A stretch of 39,809 nt of DNA from positions 1 through 39,809 of IMG/VR virus record IMGVR_UViG_3300036832_000142; one strand, written 5' to 3'. Shown piece by piece: positions 1 to 6,297 of this stretch. Every line of letters starts with the position of its first letter. The first letter of the stretch is position 1. Source of the stretch: a virus. Position numbers and translations under genes: made by a program. The notes beneath the pieces are model-generated. The model ran no database searches. It was not told where the DNA came from and saw only the letters and a program-made list of their open reading frames with translations.

Positions 1-135
1 GCACGGTCACTTGTCCATCTTGCCGACGACCTCGATCATCTGCGGCAGACGTCGCAGCGCCTGCCGGTAGCGCCGCTGCGTCGAGAGCGACCCGATCAGC
101 ACGCCGACGACGAGCGCGAGCGCGACCAGCCCGAT
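1..135. repeat. Left copy of 135-bp terminal direct repeat
   Basis: Bases 1-135 recur at 39675-39809 with one difference (C at 127, A at 39801). The gene at 7-147 and the one starting at 39684 join with a normal 4-bp overlap across the junction, so the repeat is best read as sequence overlap at the ends of a circular molecule rather than two separate biological copies. Confidence 0.9.
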
Positions 136-147
136 CACGACGAGCAC
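7..147 (-). CDS. Small one-helix membrane protein, unknown role
   Basis: A 46-residue product from a GTG start. It begins almost directly with a hydrophobic helix (about residues 1-20, rich in V, L, I, A and G) followed by a basic, amphipathic tail ending in KMDK. The stop at 7-9 overlaps the GTG of the next gene (39684 in the right-hand copy) once the circle is closed, so it is translationally coupled within the early operon. A holin-like or membrane-anchor role is possible but nothing in the sequence decides it. Confidence 0.6.
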   Translation of the reverse strand: MLVVIGLVALALVVGVLIGSLSTQRRYRQALRRLPQMIEVVGKMDK

Positions 148-149
148 GC

Positions 150-359
150 TCAGTGAGGCATCCCCTCGATCGGCTCGTACGCCTCCGGGTGCAGCGGGCG
201 CGCCAGCTCGGGGTGCCGCTCACACCAGCGCTCGAAGCAGTCGCGACAGAGCGGCTCACGCTGCTCGTCGATCACGAGCGACGGCACGTGATACGGGTTG
301 AAGCCGAACATGCGATCGCAGTTGATGCACGCGCCGATCACGATCGAGTACCCGCTCAC
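150..359 (-). CDS. Small zinc-ribbon-like protein
   Basis: 69 residues from a GTG that overlaps the stop of the upstream gene (GTGA junction); an ATG 15 bases upstream is less likely because of that overlap. Two CxxC-type pairs (CINC near residue 12 and CRDC near residue 39) suggest a structural zinc knuckle. The C-terminal third is proline- and glutamate-rich. No family is recognised; proteins like this are common in actinophage early operons. Confidence 0.65.
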   Translation of the reverse strand: MSGYSIVIGACINCDRMFGFNPYHVPSLVIDEQREPLCRDCFERWCERHPELARPLHPEAYEPIEGMPH

Positions 360-586
360 GTCTCGCCCTCCCATCCGTCGAGCGCGCCGACGTCGATCGA
401 CGCGGTCCCGCCGAGCGCACGCGTCGACTTGGCGAGCGCGTCGACGACCGTGTACGCGTAGCCCTTCGACGGCGTGTCGCCGCTCGCCAGCCCGCAGACG
501 ATCTCGGCGACGATGTCGTTCAGCGAGCGCACCGCCTCTGCGAGGCCGGACAGCCCCTCGACGAGCGTGCGATCGCTGCTGCTCAC
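356..586 (-). CDS. Hypothetical protein, 76 aa
   Basis: Begins at a GTG overlapping the stop of the preceding tiny membrane gene (GTGA). The first part (about residues 8-35) looks like an amphipathic helix with regularly spaced L, I, V and A; the second contains a GYAYTVVDAL stretch. No catalytic motif, membrane segment or metal site is visible. Coding status rests on the coupled junctions on both sides. Confidence 0.6.
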   Translation of the reverse strand: MSSSDRTLVEGLSGLAEAVRSLNDIVAEIVCGLASGDTPSKGYAYTVVDALAKSTRALGGTASIDVGALDGWEGET

Positions 587-684
587 GACAGCCACTGCGG
601 GACCATCGCGACGAGCCAGCCCGCGATCATGCCGAGCGCGACGCCCGTCCAGAAGATTCGCCCGACGAGCCGATCGACGCTCAC
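583..684 (-). CDS. Tiny membrane protein, 33 aa
   Basis: GTG start at 684 overlapping the stop of the upstream gene, and a stop overlapping the next GTG. The product is nearly all one transmembrane helix (FWTGVALGMIAGWLVAMV) after a short basic N-terminus. The junctions on both sides and the uninterrupted hydrophobicity argue for a real gene despite the length. Function unknown. Confidence 0.55.
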   Translation of the reverse strand: MSVDRLVGRIFWTGVALGMIAGWLVAMVPQWLS

Positions 685-851
685 GACGTCGCCTCGCTTC
701 CCACTCGGCGCTTCGCGAGTGCGACGAACGCCTCCTGCTCGTCGGCGGTCAGCATCCCCCACAACTCACCGAGCTGCTCCCAGCGACGCTGATCCGCCGC
801 GACGATCTCGCGCAGCTCGCGCATCGACTTGCCCTGCGGCTGCTCGCTCAT
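681..851 (-). CDS. Hypothetical helical protein, 56 aa
   Basis: ATG at 851 overlaps the upstream stop at 848-850 (ATGA). The 56-residue product is charged and predicted mostly helical, with the run MRELREIVAADQRRWEQLGE followed by a second helix around LTADEQEAFVALAKRR. It resembles short regulatory or coiled-coil proteins in general features only; no family is recognised. Confidence 0.6.
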   Translation of the reverse strand: MSEQPQGKSMRELREIVAADQRRWEQLGELWGMLTADEQEAFVALAKRRVGSEATS

Positions 852-1036
852 CGTGTCGTCCGATCGAGCACGTTGACGCGTGTCCAGTTCGGTGCTGCCT
901 CTGCGATCAGCTCTGCCTCGCGCAGACCGTCCTCGACGCGGAACGTCGCGACCGCCGCTCGCTCGACTGCCAGCGCACGCTCGTCGGCGTCGTCGTCGTC
1001 GAGATCGAAGCGCATCGTCAGTGCGTAGCGTCTCAT
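848..1036 (-). CDS. Hypothetical protein, 62 aa
   Basis: ATG start at 1036 overlaps the end of the winged-helix gene upstream, and its stop overlaps the next start. It has an acidic stretch (DLDDDDADE at about residues 11-19) followed by an alanine-rich helix. No domain is recognised. Support comes from its place in a run of coupled genes. Confidence 0.6.
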   Translation of the reverse strand: MRRYALTMRFDLDDDDADERALAVERAAVATFRVEDGLREAELIAEAAPNWTRVNVLDRTTR

Positions 1037-1443
1037 CGCATCTTCGTCCCGTACTTGAACTCACGACGCAGCATGTGCGCGAGCATCGTGTCGCCGCGTG
1101 CGAAGCGCGACGTCACGTGCGCCATCACGTCGACCATCAGCTCGTCGGGCATCTTGTCGACGGCGAGCAGCGACGGCACCTTCTCGCGTGCTGCGACGAC
1201 GCGTCTGCCGCCCGCTGAGAGCTTCCACGTGCGATCACGATCGTCGAACGCGACCATCCCGTAGCGACGCATCCAAGCGAGACGAATCCCGACCGGCCTG
1301 CCGCCCTCTTCGGCGTCGAAGCCGAGCATGTCTGCGACCTCGTGTGAGCTGACGCCCGCGCCGTTCGTCTCGCGCAGATGCCACATGATGTCGGCGTCGC
1401 GGAAGTCGTACAGCGTTGCGTGTTCGGGTCTACGCCTCGGCAT
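1033..1443 (-). CDS. Winged-helix DNA-binding protein
   Basis: 136 residues. Residues 12-45 (ADIMWHLRETNGAGVSSHEV, then ADMLGF) look like a helix-turn-helix, followed by a WMRRYGMVAFDDRDRTWKLS segment that fits a beta wing, as in small MarR/PadR-type winged helices. The C-terminal half is helical and could dimerise. The gene begins inside the last bases of the zinc-finger gene upstream. A regulatory role in the early operon is inferred from the fold only. Confidence 0.6.
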   Translation of the reverse strand: MPRRRPEHATLYDFRDADIMWHLRETNGAGVSSHEVADMLGFDAEEGGRPVGIRLAWMRRYGMVAFDDRDRTWKLSAGGRRVVAAREKVPSLLAVDKMPDELMVDVMAHVTSRFARGDTMLAHMLRREFKYGTKMR

Positions 1444-2080
1444 CGTGTGCTCCGTTCATCAGCACGTACAGCGTGCCGCCGCCCTTGACGATGCGATCAG
1501 CACGCAGCACGCCCTCGTCGCGCAGCTTCGGGATCAACTCGCCGAGCTTCGACGGGCCGATCGCGGGCTGCACGTTGGCGTCGCGCAGGATGCGAGCGAG
1601 CGCGTCACGTGTGAAGCCCTCACTCAGCTCGTCGGCGTGCGTCTGCAGGAACGCGCGCGTGTTGTCGAGCTTGCGCCGATCGTCTCTCTCCTTGACGAGC
1701 TGCGCGCCTCGTGCGCTGGTCGCCGCTCGCGTCGCTGAGGGCGGCGCGGGATCGAACGTCTTGAGCGCGTTGCGCGCGATCGTGCGTGCCGCGCGTAGCT
1801 CGTTCAGCTCGCTCTTCCGCTTGTCGATCTCGCGGTCGATCTCGCGAAGCTGCACACGCAGCGGCTCGACGAGCGACGCGAGTTGCTCCTGCATCTGCAG
1901 CACGACTGCTGACGTCGTCGGGTTCGGCTTCGACGGCGTCTTCGCTCTCGACTTACGCGACGTCGGTGCTGCGCCGTGCGTCTCGACCATGTGACGACCG
2001 AGTCCCTGAACACGGGTGAAGCTCTTGCCGCAGACGGTGCAGACGTGCGTCTCAGCGACTGCGGGTGCTGGCGTACTCAT
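1430..2080 (-). CDS. C2H2 zinc-finger, coiled-coil DNA-binding protein
   Basis: 216 residues with three visible parts. Residues 14-35 form a classical TFIIIA-type finger, Cys14-x2-Cys17-x12-His30-x4-His35, with a KSFTR core like eukaryotic fingers. Residues about 60-115 form a charged coiled coil (EQLASLVEPLRVQLREIDRE). Residues about 140-210 form a winged-helix-like region (GFTRDALARILRDANVQP) ending in GGGTLYVLMNG. The ATG at 2080 has a strong ribosome binding site (GAAGGAGA, 7 bases upstream). Single C2H2 fingers are uncommon but known in actinophages. It probably binds DNA as a dimer; target unknown. Confidence 0.7.
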   Translation of the reverse strand: MSTPAPAVAETHVCTVCGKSFTRVQGLGRHMVETHGAAPTSRKSRAKTPSKPNPTTSAVVLQMQEQLASLVEPLRVQLREIDREIDKRKSELNELRAARTIARNALKTFDPAPPSATRAATSARGAQLVKERDDRRKLDNTRAFLQTHADELSEGFTRDALARILRDANVQPAIGPSKLGELIPKLRDEGVLRADRIVKGGGTLYVLMNGAHDAEA

Positions 2081-2212
2081 CGCTTGATCTCCTTCGCTTG
2101 ACGGCTCGGTACACGACGACGTCCGCGACTTGTGAGTGGGTCGGGGAGACGCCGTACCCGAGAGTCTAAGCGTGAGGTCGGCGTGAGCGCGCAGACACGT
2201 GGGAAGCGCAGC
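2081..2212. other. 132-bp gap between two minus-strand genes
   Basis: No coding sequence is supported here. Apart from the ribosome binding site for the gene starting at 2080 I see no hairpin with a T-run or clear promoter boxes. This is one of the few non-overlapping junctions in the early operon, so an internal promoter is possible. Confidence 0.4.
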
Positions 2213-2584
2213 TCAGCCACACCCCTCGACCCCCCGATCGAGGCGGTTGACGTCTGCTCGACGCTTGCGGGAGCTGCGTCTGTCCCAGCACTGAGAGCAG
2301 CCCTCGGTGTAGCGATGAGGCCCGAGATCGCCCCCGCAGCCCGTACACGAGCCGTAGCGGGCGATCTCTGCCTCGATCGAAGCGTGCAGCTTGGCTCGGA
2401 CGGCGTCGCGATAGCCGGGGACGGTCGCGAGCCAGTGGAGCTGCAGCGAGTGCTCGGCCTGAGCGAGCAGCTCATCGTCGATCGGCTCAGGGGCTGGCGG
2501 GTTGAGCCGCTCCATGCGCTCACGATGTCGCTCGCGCCTGAGACGCCCGCCGACGACGATCGCTTCGGCGCGCTGAGACGCCAT
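2213..2584 (-). CDS. Zinc-ribbon protein, 123 aa
   Basis: ATG at 2584. The N-terminal 40 residues are arginine- and glutamate-rich, the middle is helical (DELLAQAEHSLQLHWLA), and residues about 79-101 hold a CTGCGG...CSQC zinc ribbon, followed by a basic tail (WDRRSSRKRRAD). The basic tail and ribbon suggest nucleic-acid contact. It sits just downstream of the replication initiator and a mini zinc protein, so a replication or regulation role is possible. No family name is justified. Confidence 0.6.
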   Translation of the reverse strand: MASQRAEAIVVGGRLRRERHRERMERLNPPAPEPIDDELLAQAEHSLQLHWLATVPGYRDAVRAKLHASIEAEIARYGSCTGCGGDLGPHRYTEGCSQCWDRRSSRKRRADVNRLDRGVEGCG

Positions 2585-2599
2585 CGTCCGCCTCGCTCG

Positions 2600-2719
2600 T
2601 CACTGCGCCAGGTCCCGATGCGCTCGGCAGTACGGGTTCGCGGTCAGACGCTTGGGCGCGCCGCAGAGCACGCAGTGGTCGTACTGCAGCGGCGGCGGCT
2701 TCGACGGCTTGAGCTTCAC
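2600..2719 (-). CDS. Mini zinc-binding protein, 39 aa
   Basis: GTG at 2719 overlaps the stop of the DnaD-like gene (GTGA). After a basic, proline-rich start it has CVLCGAPKR and YCRAH, a CxxC plus CxxH arrangement that fits one zinc site. Short zinc proteins of this layout are frequent beside phage replication genes. Function unknown. Confidence 0.55.
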   Translation of the reverse strand: MKLKPSKPPPLQYDHCVLCGAPKRLTANPYCRAHRDLAQ

Positions 2720-3453
2720 GGCTTGAGCGAGCAGTCGTCCGTGTGCATCGGCGGTGAGCAGCCGCAGTCGGGGCAGACCTCGACGGTGACGGGCATGTTC
2801 ACCGGGCGGGCTTCGTGCGGGGCGACGTAGCCGTCCGGCCACTCGCCCGACTGCACGCCCGATCGGAGGAACGCCTGCGGCGCGCGGACGTCGGGAGCGT
2901 GTGAGCGATCGACCCACGCCTGCACGCGCTCGGCCTCTTCGACGTCGGCGCTCAGGTCGCCGTTGAGCGTGACATCGCGAGAGAGAGATTTATCTCTCTC
3001 TGGGGACGGGACGGGTCCGCGCGCGCGTGCCCGCGCGCGAGTCACGTTTTCGTCACGGTCGATGTCACGGTCTTCGTCACGGCCTTCGTCACGCTCGGTC
3101 ACGCTCGCGTCACGGTTCGCGTCACGGGCACGCTGTCGCCGTTTTCGCTCTGCTGCAGTGGGATCGGTCGGGTTGTAGTCGTCCCAGTGATGCACGCGGT
3201 AGCCCGCTGGTGTGTCGTCTGCGAGGCCCGCCGCGACAGCCTTTTGGAGCAACATCTGCAGACGAACTGCTTGCGATGTGCGTGCAGATGAGTGCAGAAT
3301 CGGCAGCAGATTCGCATCCGATGGGAGCACACCTTGCGTCCGATAGCGCGCGCAGTAGCAGAGCAGCGCGAGCCAGTCCCAGCGCTCGGCGGGTGACCAC
3401 CCGGCGAACTTCGGATGCTCGGTGAAGCGGTCGTCGATGCGTAGCCACGACAC
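2716..3453 (-). CDS. DnaD-like phage replication initiation protein
   Basis: 245 residues. The N-terminus (WLRIDDRFTEHPKFAGWSPA) is the hallmark start of phage replication-initiator/DnaD-type proteins: a winged-helix that begins with a tryptophan and an HPK motif, extending to about residue 98. Residues 105-150 are a low-complexity Arg/Asp linker whose DNA is a helically phased repeat array (see iterons). The C-terminus carries a CPDCGC...C metal site (about 227-241). Known relatives bind origin DNA and help load the host helicase. No phage polymerase or helicase gene is visible, so it probably hands the origin to the host replisome. It lies just downstream of the Gp3-like gene. Confidence 0.7.
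   Translation of the reverse strand: MSWLRIDDRFTEHPKFAGWSPAERWDWLALLCYCARYRTQGVLPSDANLLPILHSSARTSQAVRLQMLLQKAVAAGLADDTPAGYRVHHWDDYNPTDPTAAERKRRQRARDANRDASVTERDEGRDEDRDIDRDENVTRARARARGPVPSPERDKSLSRDVTLNGDLSADVEEAERVQAWVDRSHAPDVRAPQAFLRSGVQSGEWPDGYVAPHEARPVNMPVTVEVCPDCGCSPPMHTDDCSLKP
2980..3001. repeat. AT-containing inverted repeat next to the iterons
   Basis: Two perfect 10-base arms (AGAGAGAGAT and ATCTCTCTCT) separated by TT. The arms are purine/pyrimidine pure and the centre is AT-only, exceptional in this GC-rich genome. It lies within the DnaD-like gene, 40 bases from the iteron array. It could be an unwinding site or a protein-binding palindrome. Confidence 0.7.
3041..3126. repeat. Eight phased GTCACG iterons (candidate replication origin)
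   Basis: GTCACG on the plus strand starts at 3041, 3052, 3064, 3076, 3088, 3098, 3109 and 3121: spacings 11, 12, 12, 12, 10, 11 and 12, close to one helical turn each. An inverted copy lies at 2968-2973. Six copies read as Arg-Asp in the overlapping gene but the ones at 3041 and 3098 are in another frame (Val-Thr), so the repeat is kept at DNA level. Iterons inside the initiator gene are the arrangement of the lambda origin. That this is the origin is inference. Confidence 0.65.
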
Positions 3454-3454
3454 G

Positions 3455-4705
3455 TCAGTAGCCCTCCGGGAACTCCCCGAACGGGATCGGCGTCAGCTCG
3501 TCGAGCTGTCGCTGCACGTCGGGGGGCGGCTGGAACGCTGAGTCGCTGCGCTCAGGCGTCGACGCTGACGCTGCTGGGAGCGCCCCTCCCGTCACGGGAG
3601 CGCTCACGCGACGCTCTTTCTCGACGAGCCACTCGATGAGCTGGTGAGCTTCTGAGCGCGTCAGCGCTTCGCGCAGCGGCGACCAGTGCAGCACGTGCTC
3701 GGCGTCGTACCCGTCGAGCGTCATCGCGAGATCGAGTCCGCCGGTCCCGCGCAGTGTCCCGATCGCGTCGTACACGCCGTCCGTCGTGATGTGCTCCTGC
3801 TCGCGCAGCGTGCCCACGAGCACGTTCAGCTTCGCCTTCTGCGGGTCGGTCGCCATGTACGTCTGCTCGCTCGTGTCGTGCTCGTCGGGCGGGGTCGGGG
3901 CGGTCACGTCGCCCGCTGGCACGTCGACGCCGAACGCAGCCGCTCGCCGTCGCCCGAGAGCGGGCGAGTCGGCGGCGTCCAGCGCCTGCTCGATCGTCGG
4001 TTCACGCCTGACTGCGGGCGTGACGCCGTCGCTCGGGGGGAGCTGCGCCCGTACCGAGCCGTCAGCACCGGACGCGGCGAGCGCGGCGTAGCCGACGCCG
4101 AGATCGAGAGTGGGGACAACGAAGCGCGCGACGGTGCCGTCGACGACGCCTCGACGTTGCTCAAGTCTGAGTCGAGCCGGGACGAACTGCCTGCCGCCCG
4201 ACGTCGACTGCGCCGCCGCGATCATCGTCGGCAGCTCGTGCGCCGCGTTGATCCCGCGCGTGATCACGCGCCAGCCGAGCAGCGTGTCGAGTTCGGGCAG
4301 CGCGACGACGAGCCGCGTGTAGAGATCGCAGCGGTCGATCCCTTCGGCGTTGCAGAGGCACGGCCCGCCCGACAGCTCTTCGTCGACGCCGTCGCAGAGC
4401 CGCGAGCGCTTCGTCGCGCCCTCCCAGAGTTCGTACGTCTGCCGCAGCGAGTACGACGGCATCAGCAGGCAGGGCAGCTCAGCGACGCGCGTGTAGACCT
4501 GCCACTCCTGCCCGATCGGTGACGTCCACTCGCTGACGTCGCCGCCGTACAGCGTCGCGGCCTGCTCGATCAGCGCGCGGTGCTGCGACGTGATCCGCCA
4601 CGCTTCGAGCTTGCGCCCGACGCCGCGCTCGGGCTTCTCGCCGCCAGCTCTGATCGCGCCGACGAGTGAGAGTCGACGCTGCAGCTCAATCAGCGGCGTC
4701 GGCAT
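3455..4705 (-). CDS. phiC31 Gp3-like protein (putative recombination directionality factor)
   Basis: 416 residues. The first ~210 fit the Gp3-like family of actinophages: PLIELQRRL start, RITS, ALIEQAATLYGGDVSEW, a YELWEG motif at 91-96, a conserved cysteine cluster (Cys104, Cys116, Cys118, Cys126) and LPELDTLLGWRVITRGINAAHELP. In phiC31, Gp3 binds the serine integrase and switches it from integration to excision. This genome also has a serine integrase, so excision control is the natural reading. Compared with phiC31 Gp3 (about 244 aa) there is a long proline/alanine/acidic extension after residue ~215, with a helical segment at 285-370. The gene carries a copy of the dispersed GC hairpin at 3576-3594. 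Many Gp3-like proteins lie among replication genes, so another role is possible. Confidence 0.72.
   Translation of the reverse strand: MPTPLIELQRRLSLVGAIRAGGEKPERGVGRKLEAWRITSQHRALIEQAATLYGGDVSEWTSPIGQEWQVYTRVAELPCLLMPSYSLRQTYELWEGATKRSRLCDGVDEELSGGPCLCNAEGIDRCDLYTRLVVALPELDTLLGWRVITRGINAAHELPTMIAAAQSTSGGRQFVPARLRLEQRRGVVDGTVARFVVPTLDLGVGYAALAASGADGSVRAQLPPSDGVTPAVRREPTIEQALDAADSPALGRRRAAAFGVDVPAGDVTAPTPPDEHDTSEQTYMATDPQKAKLNVLVGTLREQEHITTDGVYDAIGTLRGTGGLDLAMTLDGYDAEHVLHWSPLREALTRSEAHQLIEWLVEKERRVSAPVTGGALPAASASTPERSDSAFQPPPDVQRQLDELTPIPFGEFPEGY
3576..3594 (+). repeat. Dispersed GC-rich hairpin repeat, copy A
   Basis: GGGAGCGCCCCTCCCGTCA, identical at 38986-39004 and, inverted, at 19633-19651. 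GGGAG and CTCCC can pair over a 5-base loop. Here it lies within the coding sequence of the Gp3-like protein, in the low-complexity C-terminal extension, and is followed by CGGGAG so that a second hairpin (CTCCCGT/ACGGGAG) can form. Confidence 0.7.
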
Positions 4706-4940
4706 CGCGCTCGCCCCTTTCGCGCTCCCACGCGCGCGCCTCGACGACGGCCTCGCGAAAGTCGTTGACCAGTGCGGGCACGCCTGTCGCGTCGCCGTCG
4801 CTGCTCAGCAGGATGAAGCCGCCGTGCAGCTCGTCGGGCACCTGCGCGATCAGTACCCAGCGCGGCGCTTCGAGCAGTGCAGCGCGCACGCGCGTCTGGA
4901 ACTCCTGCACACGCTCGACGAACTCGGCATCGTCGCTCAT
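4686..4940 (-). CDS. Hypothetical protein, 84 aa
   Basis: ATG at 4940, preceded by GGAGG. It overlaps the start of the Gp3-like gene by 20 bases. The product is acidic at the N-terminus, with a helix (FVERVQEFQTRVRAALLE), a strand WVLIAQV and a C-terminal helix. No motif is recognised. Its place between a nuclease-like gene and the Gp3-like gene suggests recombination or replication context only. Confidence 0.6.
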   Translation of the reverse strand: MSDDAEFVERVQEFQTRVRAALLEAPRWVLIAQVPDELHGGFILLSSDGDATGVPALVNDFREAVVEARAWERERGERDADAAD

Positions 4941-4941
4941 G

Positions 4942-5457
4942 TCATGCGCCTCCGTTCTCAAGCCGACGCAGCCAGCCGATCAGATGCTCACGAGAGGTCA
5001 GCAGGTGGCGCGGGCATGTGTAGCAGGGGATGATCCCCTGGTCGGTGTTGTGATCCTCGTAGGACCGCACCGTCCACTCAGCGCGCGTCGATGGACGGAT
5101 CGCGACGATGCCGCCGGTCGGCTCGGAGTAGTAGACGACGGCCCAGGGCTTCGGTATGTCGGTGCGATCCCAGCGCGTCACGGGCTTGACGTACGCGCCG
5201 TACGCGAACGGCCAGTCGTCGGGCGATGTGAAGCTGTAACTGCTCCCGCAGACTTCGACGTAGAGCCGCCACGGTGTAACGAATAGATCGCAGTTGGTGT
5301 GCTTGTGTGCCTCTTCGCGAAAGCGCGCGCGTGTGCGCGTACCGCGCTTAACGGTCAGCCCCTCGTCGAGCAAGACAAGTGCGACGCGATCCTCCATCGC
5401 TTCCCCGCGCTCCATGTTCGGGATGAAGTTCGGGTGATGCGGTGTCGCCACGTTCAC
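4942..5457 (-). CDS. PD-(D/E)XK-like protein with altered active site, unknown
   Basis: 171 residues from a GTG overlapping the upstream stop (GTGA). A helix with Glu22 (AMEDRVALVLLDEG), then NCDLFVTPWRLYVEVCGSS with Asp57 and Glu68, resembles the core of PD-(D/E)XK nucleases (helix, D, ExK), but the lysine position is Cys70. A C-terminal CYTCPRHL could bind metal with other cysteines. The conserved look of CDLFVTPW and YVEVCGSS suggests a real phage family. It sits among recombination genes. The nuclease reading is inference from pattern only. Confidence 0.6.
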   Translation of the reverse strand: MNVATPHHPNFIPNMERGEAMEDRVALVLLDEGLTVKRGTRTRARFREEAHKHTNCDLFVTPWRLYVEVCGSSYSFTSPDDWPFAYGAYVKPVTRWDRTDIPKPWAVVYYSEPTGGIVAIRPSTRAEWTVRSYEDHNTDQGIIPCYTCPRHLLTSREHLIGWLRRLENGGA

Positions 5458-5690
5458 GCGCGACGCGTCTCCCGACGCAGCCGCGCGAACAGACGCAGCC
5501 GCTTCACGTTCGACCGCTTGCGTACTTGCTCGCGTGCTCGACGCTCGCGTGCTCGTTCGCGCTCGTGCCCGCGCCAGTGAGCGCGTCGATCGGTTAGACG
5601 CAACTGCCAGAGCTTGCCGCCGTACGTGCAGCCCTCTTTGACGCACTGCACGCGATCGCCCAGATGATCGAAGCCGAACGCGTCGGGCAT
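5454..5690 (-). CDS. Small zinc-finger-like, arginine-rich protein
   Basis: 78 residues; ATG overlaps the upstream stop (ATGA). CVKEGCTYGG followed by RRAHWRGH gives a Cx4C...Hx3H set that could hold zinc, as in several short actinophage proteins with a terminal HWxxH. The remainder is a basic helix (RERRAREQVRKRSNVKRLR) suited to nucleic-acid binding. Confidence 0.6.
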   Translation of the reverse strand: MPDAFGFDHLGDRVQCVKEGCTYGGKLWQLRLTDRRAHWRGHERERARERRAREQVRKRSNVKRLRLFARLRRETRRA

Positions 5691-6031
5691 CAGTCGTCGT
5701 CTCGCTCGTCGAAGTAGACGTCGCTCACCACCAGCGACTTCGTCTGCACGATCGCGTCGACGAAGCCCTCTGCGTCGCGGCGGTGACGCATCGTCGCCCC
5801 GGCGACGTGAACGGTGACGCTCAGCTCGCGCGACTCGCCTGCGAGCAGCCGGTTGTACGCCTCGACCTGCTGCTGATTCGTGCGATCGAGTTCGTACTGC
5901 CCCGAAAACGCCAGCTTGAGGACGCTGGGGTCGCTCTCGTCGACGATCACCGCGATGCGCGGGACGTCGAACAGCTTGCCGAGATCGGGGTCGCCGGTCA
6001 CGCTCGCGCCCTCGATCGGGATTGCGCTCAT
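5690..6031 (-). CDS. Hypothetical protein, 113 aa
   Basis: ATG at 6031 overlaps the upstream stop. The product looks like a mixed alpha/beta domain: strand VPRIAVIVD, helix (QQQVEAYNRLLAGESRE), strands LSVTVHVAG and LVVSDVYFDE, with an acidic end. No cysteines, membrane segments or recognised motifs. Coupled to the zinc-ribbon gene upstream and the zinc-finger gene downstream. Confidence 0.6.
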   Translation of the reverse strand: MSAIPIEGASVTGDPDLGKLFDVPRIAVIVDESDPSVLKLAFSGQYELDRTNQQQVEAYNRLLAGESRELSVTVHVAGATMRHRRDAEGFVDAIVQTKSLVVSDVYFDERDDD

Positions 6032-6297
6032 GCCCTGCTCCTTTCGTTCGCTTGACGCCAGAGATCGGCGTCGGGGCAGCTCGCGAAGTGCGAGCGGTAG
6101 AGGACGATCGTCCCGTGCTTGCGCCACTCGTCGATGTCGCGCGGCGGGATCACTGCAGCGAGCGGCGCAGCTTCAGCCGTCTGCCCGACGATCGCGACGT
6201 TGCCGTTCGTGATCGCGACGGGATCGAGCGGCATCCTGCGCCCATGCACCGTGATCGCCCAGACGATCTGCTCGCCGCAGCTCTTGCAGCGCGTCAC
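6028..6297 (-). CDS. Zinc-ribbon protein, 89 aa
   Basis: GTG at 6297 overlaps the stop of the RecB/Cas4-like nuclease (GTGA). It opens with CKSCGEQIVWAITVHGRRMP, a treble-clef-like start seen in many small phage proteins (CxxC, then a W and a basic MP/LDP turn), and ends with HFASCPDADLWR. The two CxxC cysteines with the later His and Cys could form one zinc site. A role with the adjacent nucleases is possible but unproved. Confidence 0.65.
   Translation of the reverse strand: MTRCKSCGEQIVWAITVHGRRMPLDPVAITNGNVAIVGQTAEAAPLAAVIPPRDIDEWRKHGTIVLYRSHFASCPDADLWRQANERSRA

Noticed and set aside
1-135. True long terminal repeats of a linear phage genome
   Set aside because: Genes run through the junction with normal 4-bp overlaps and the repeat is only 135 bp with a mismatch; a circular assembly overlap is simpler. 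Virion ends cannot be deduced.
3041-3126. Iterons explained only as Arg-Asp codon repetition
   Set aside because: Two of eight GTCACG copies are out of frame with the others yet keep the 10-12 base phase, so protein composition alone does not account for them.
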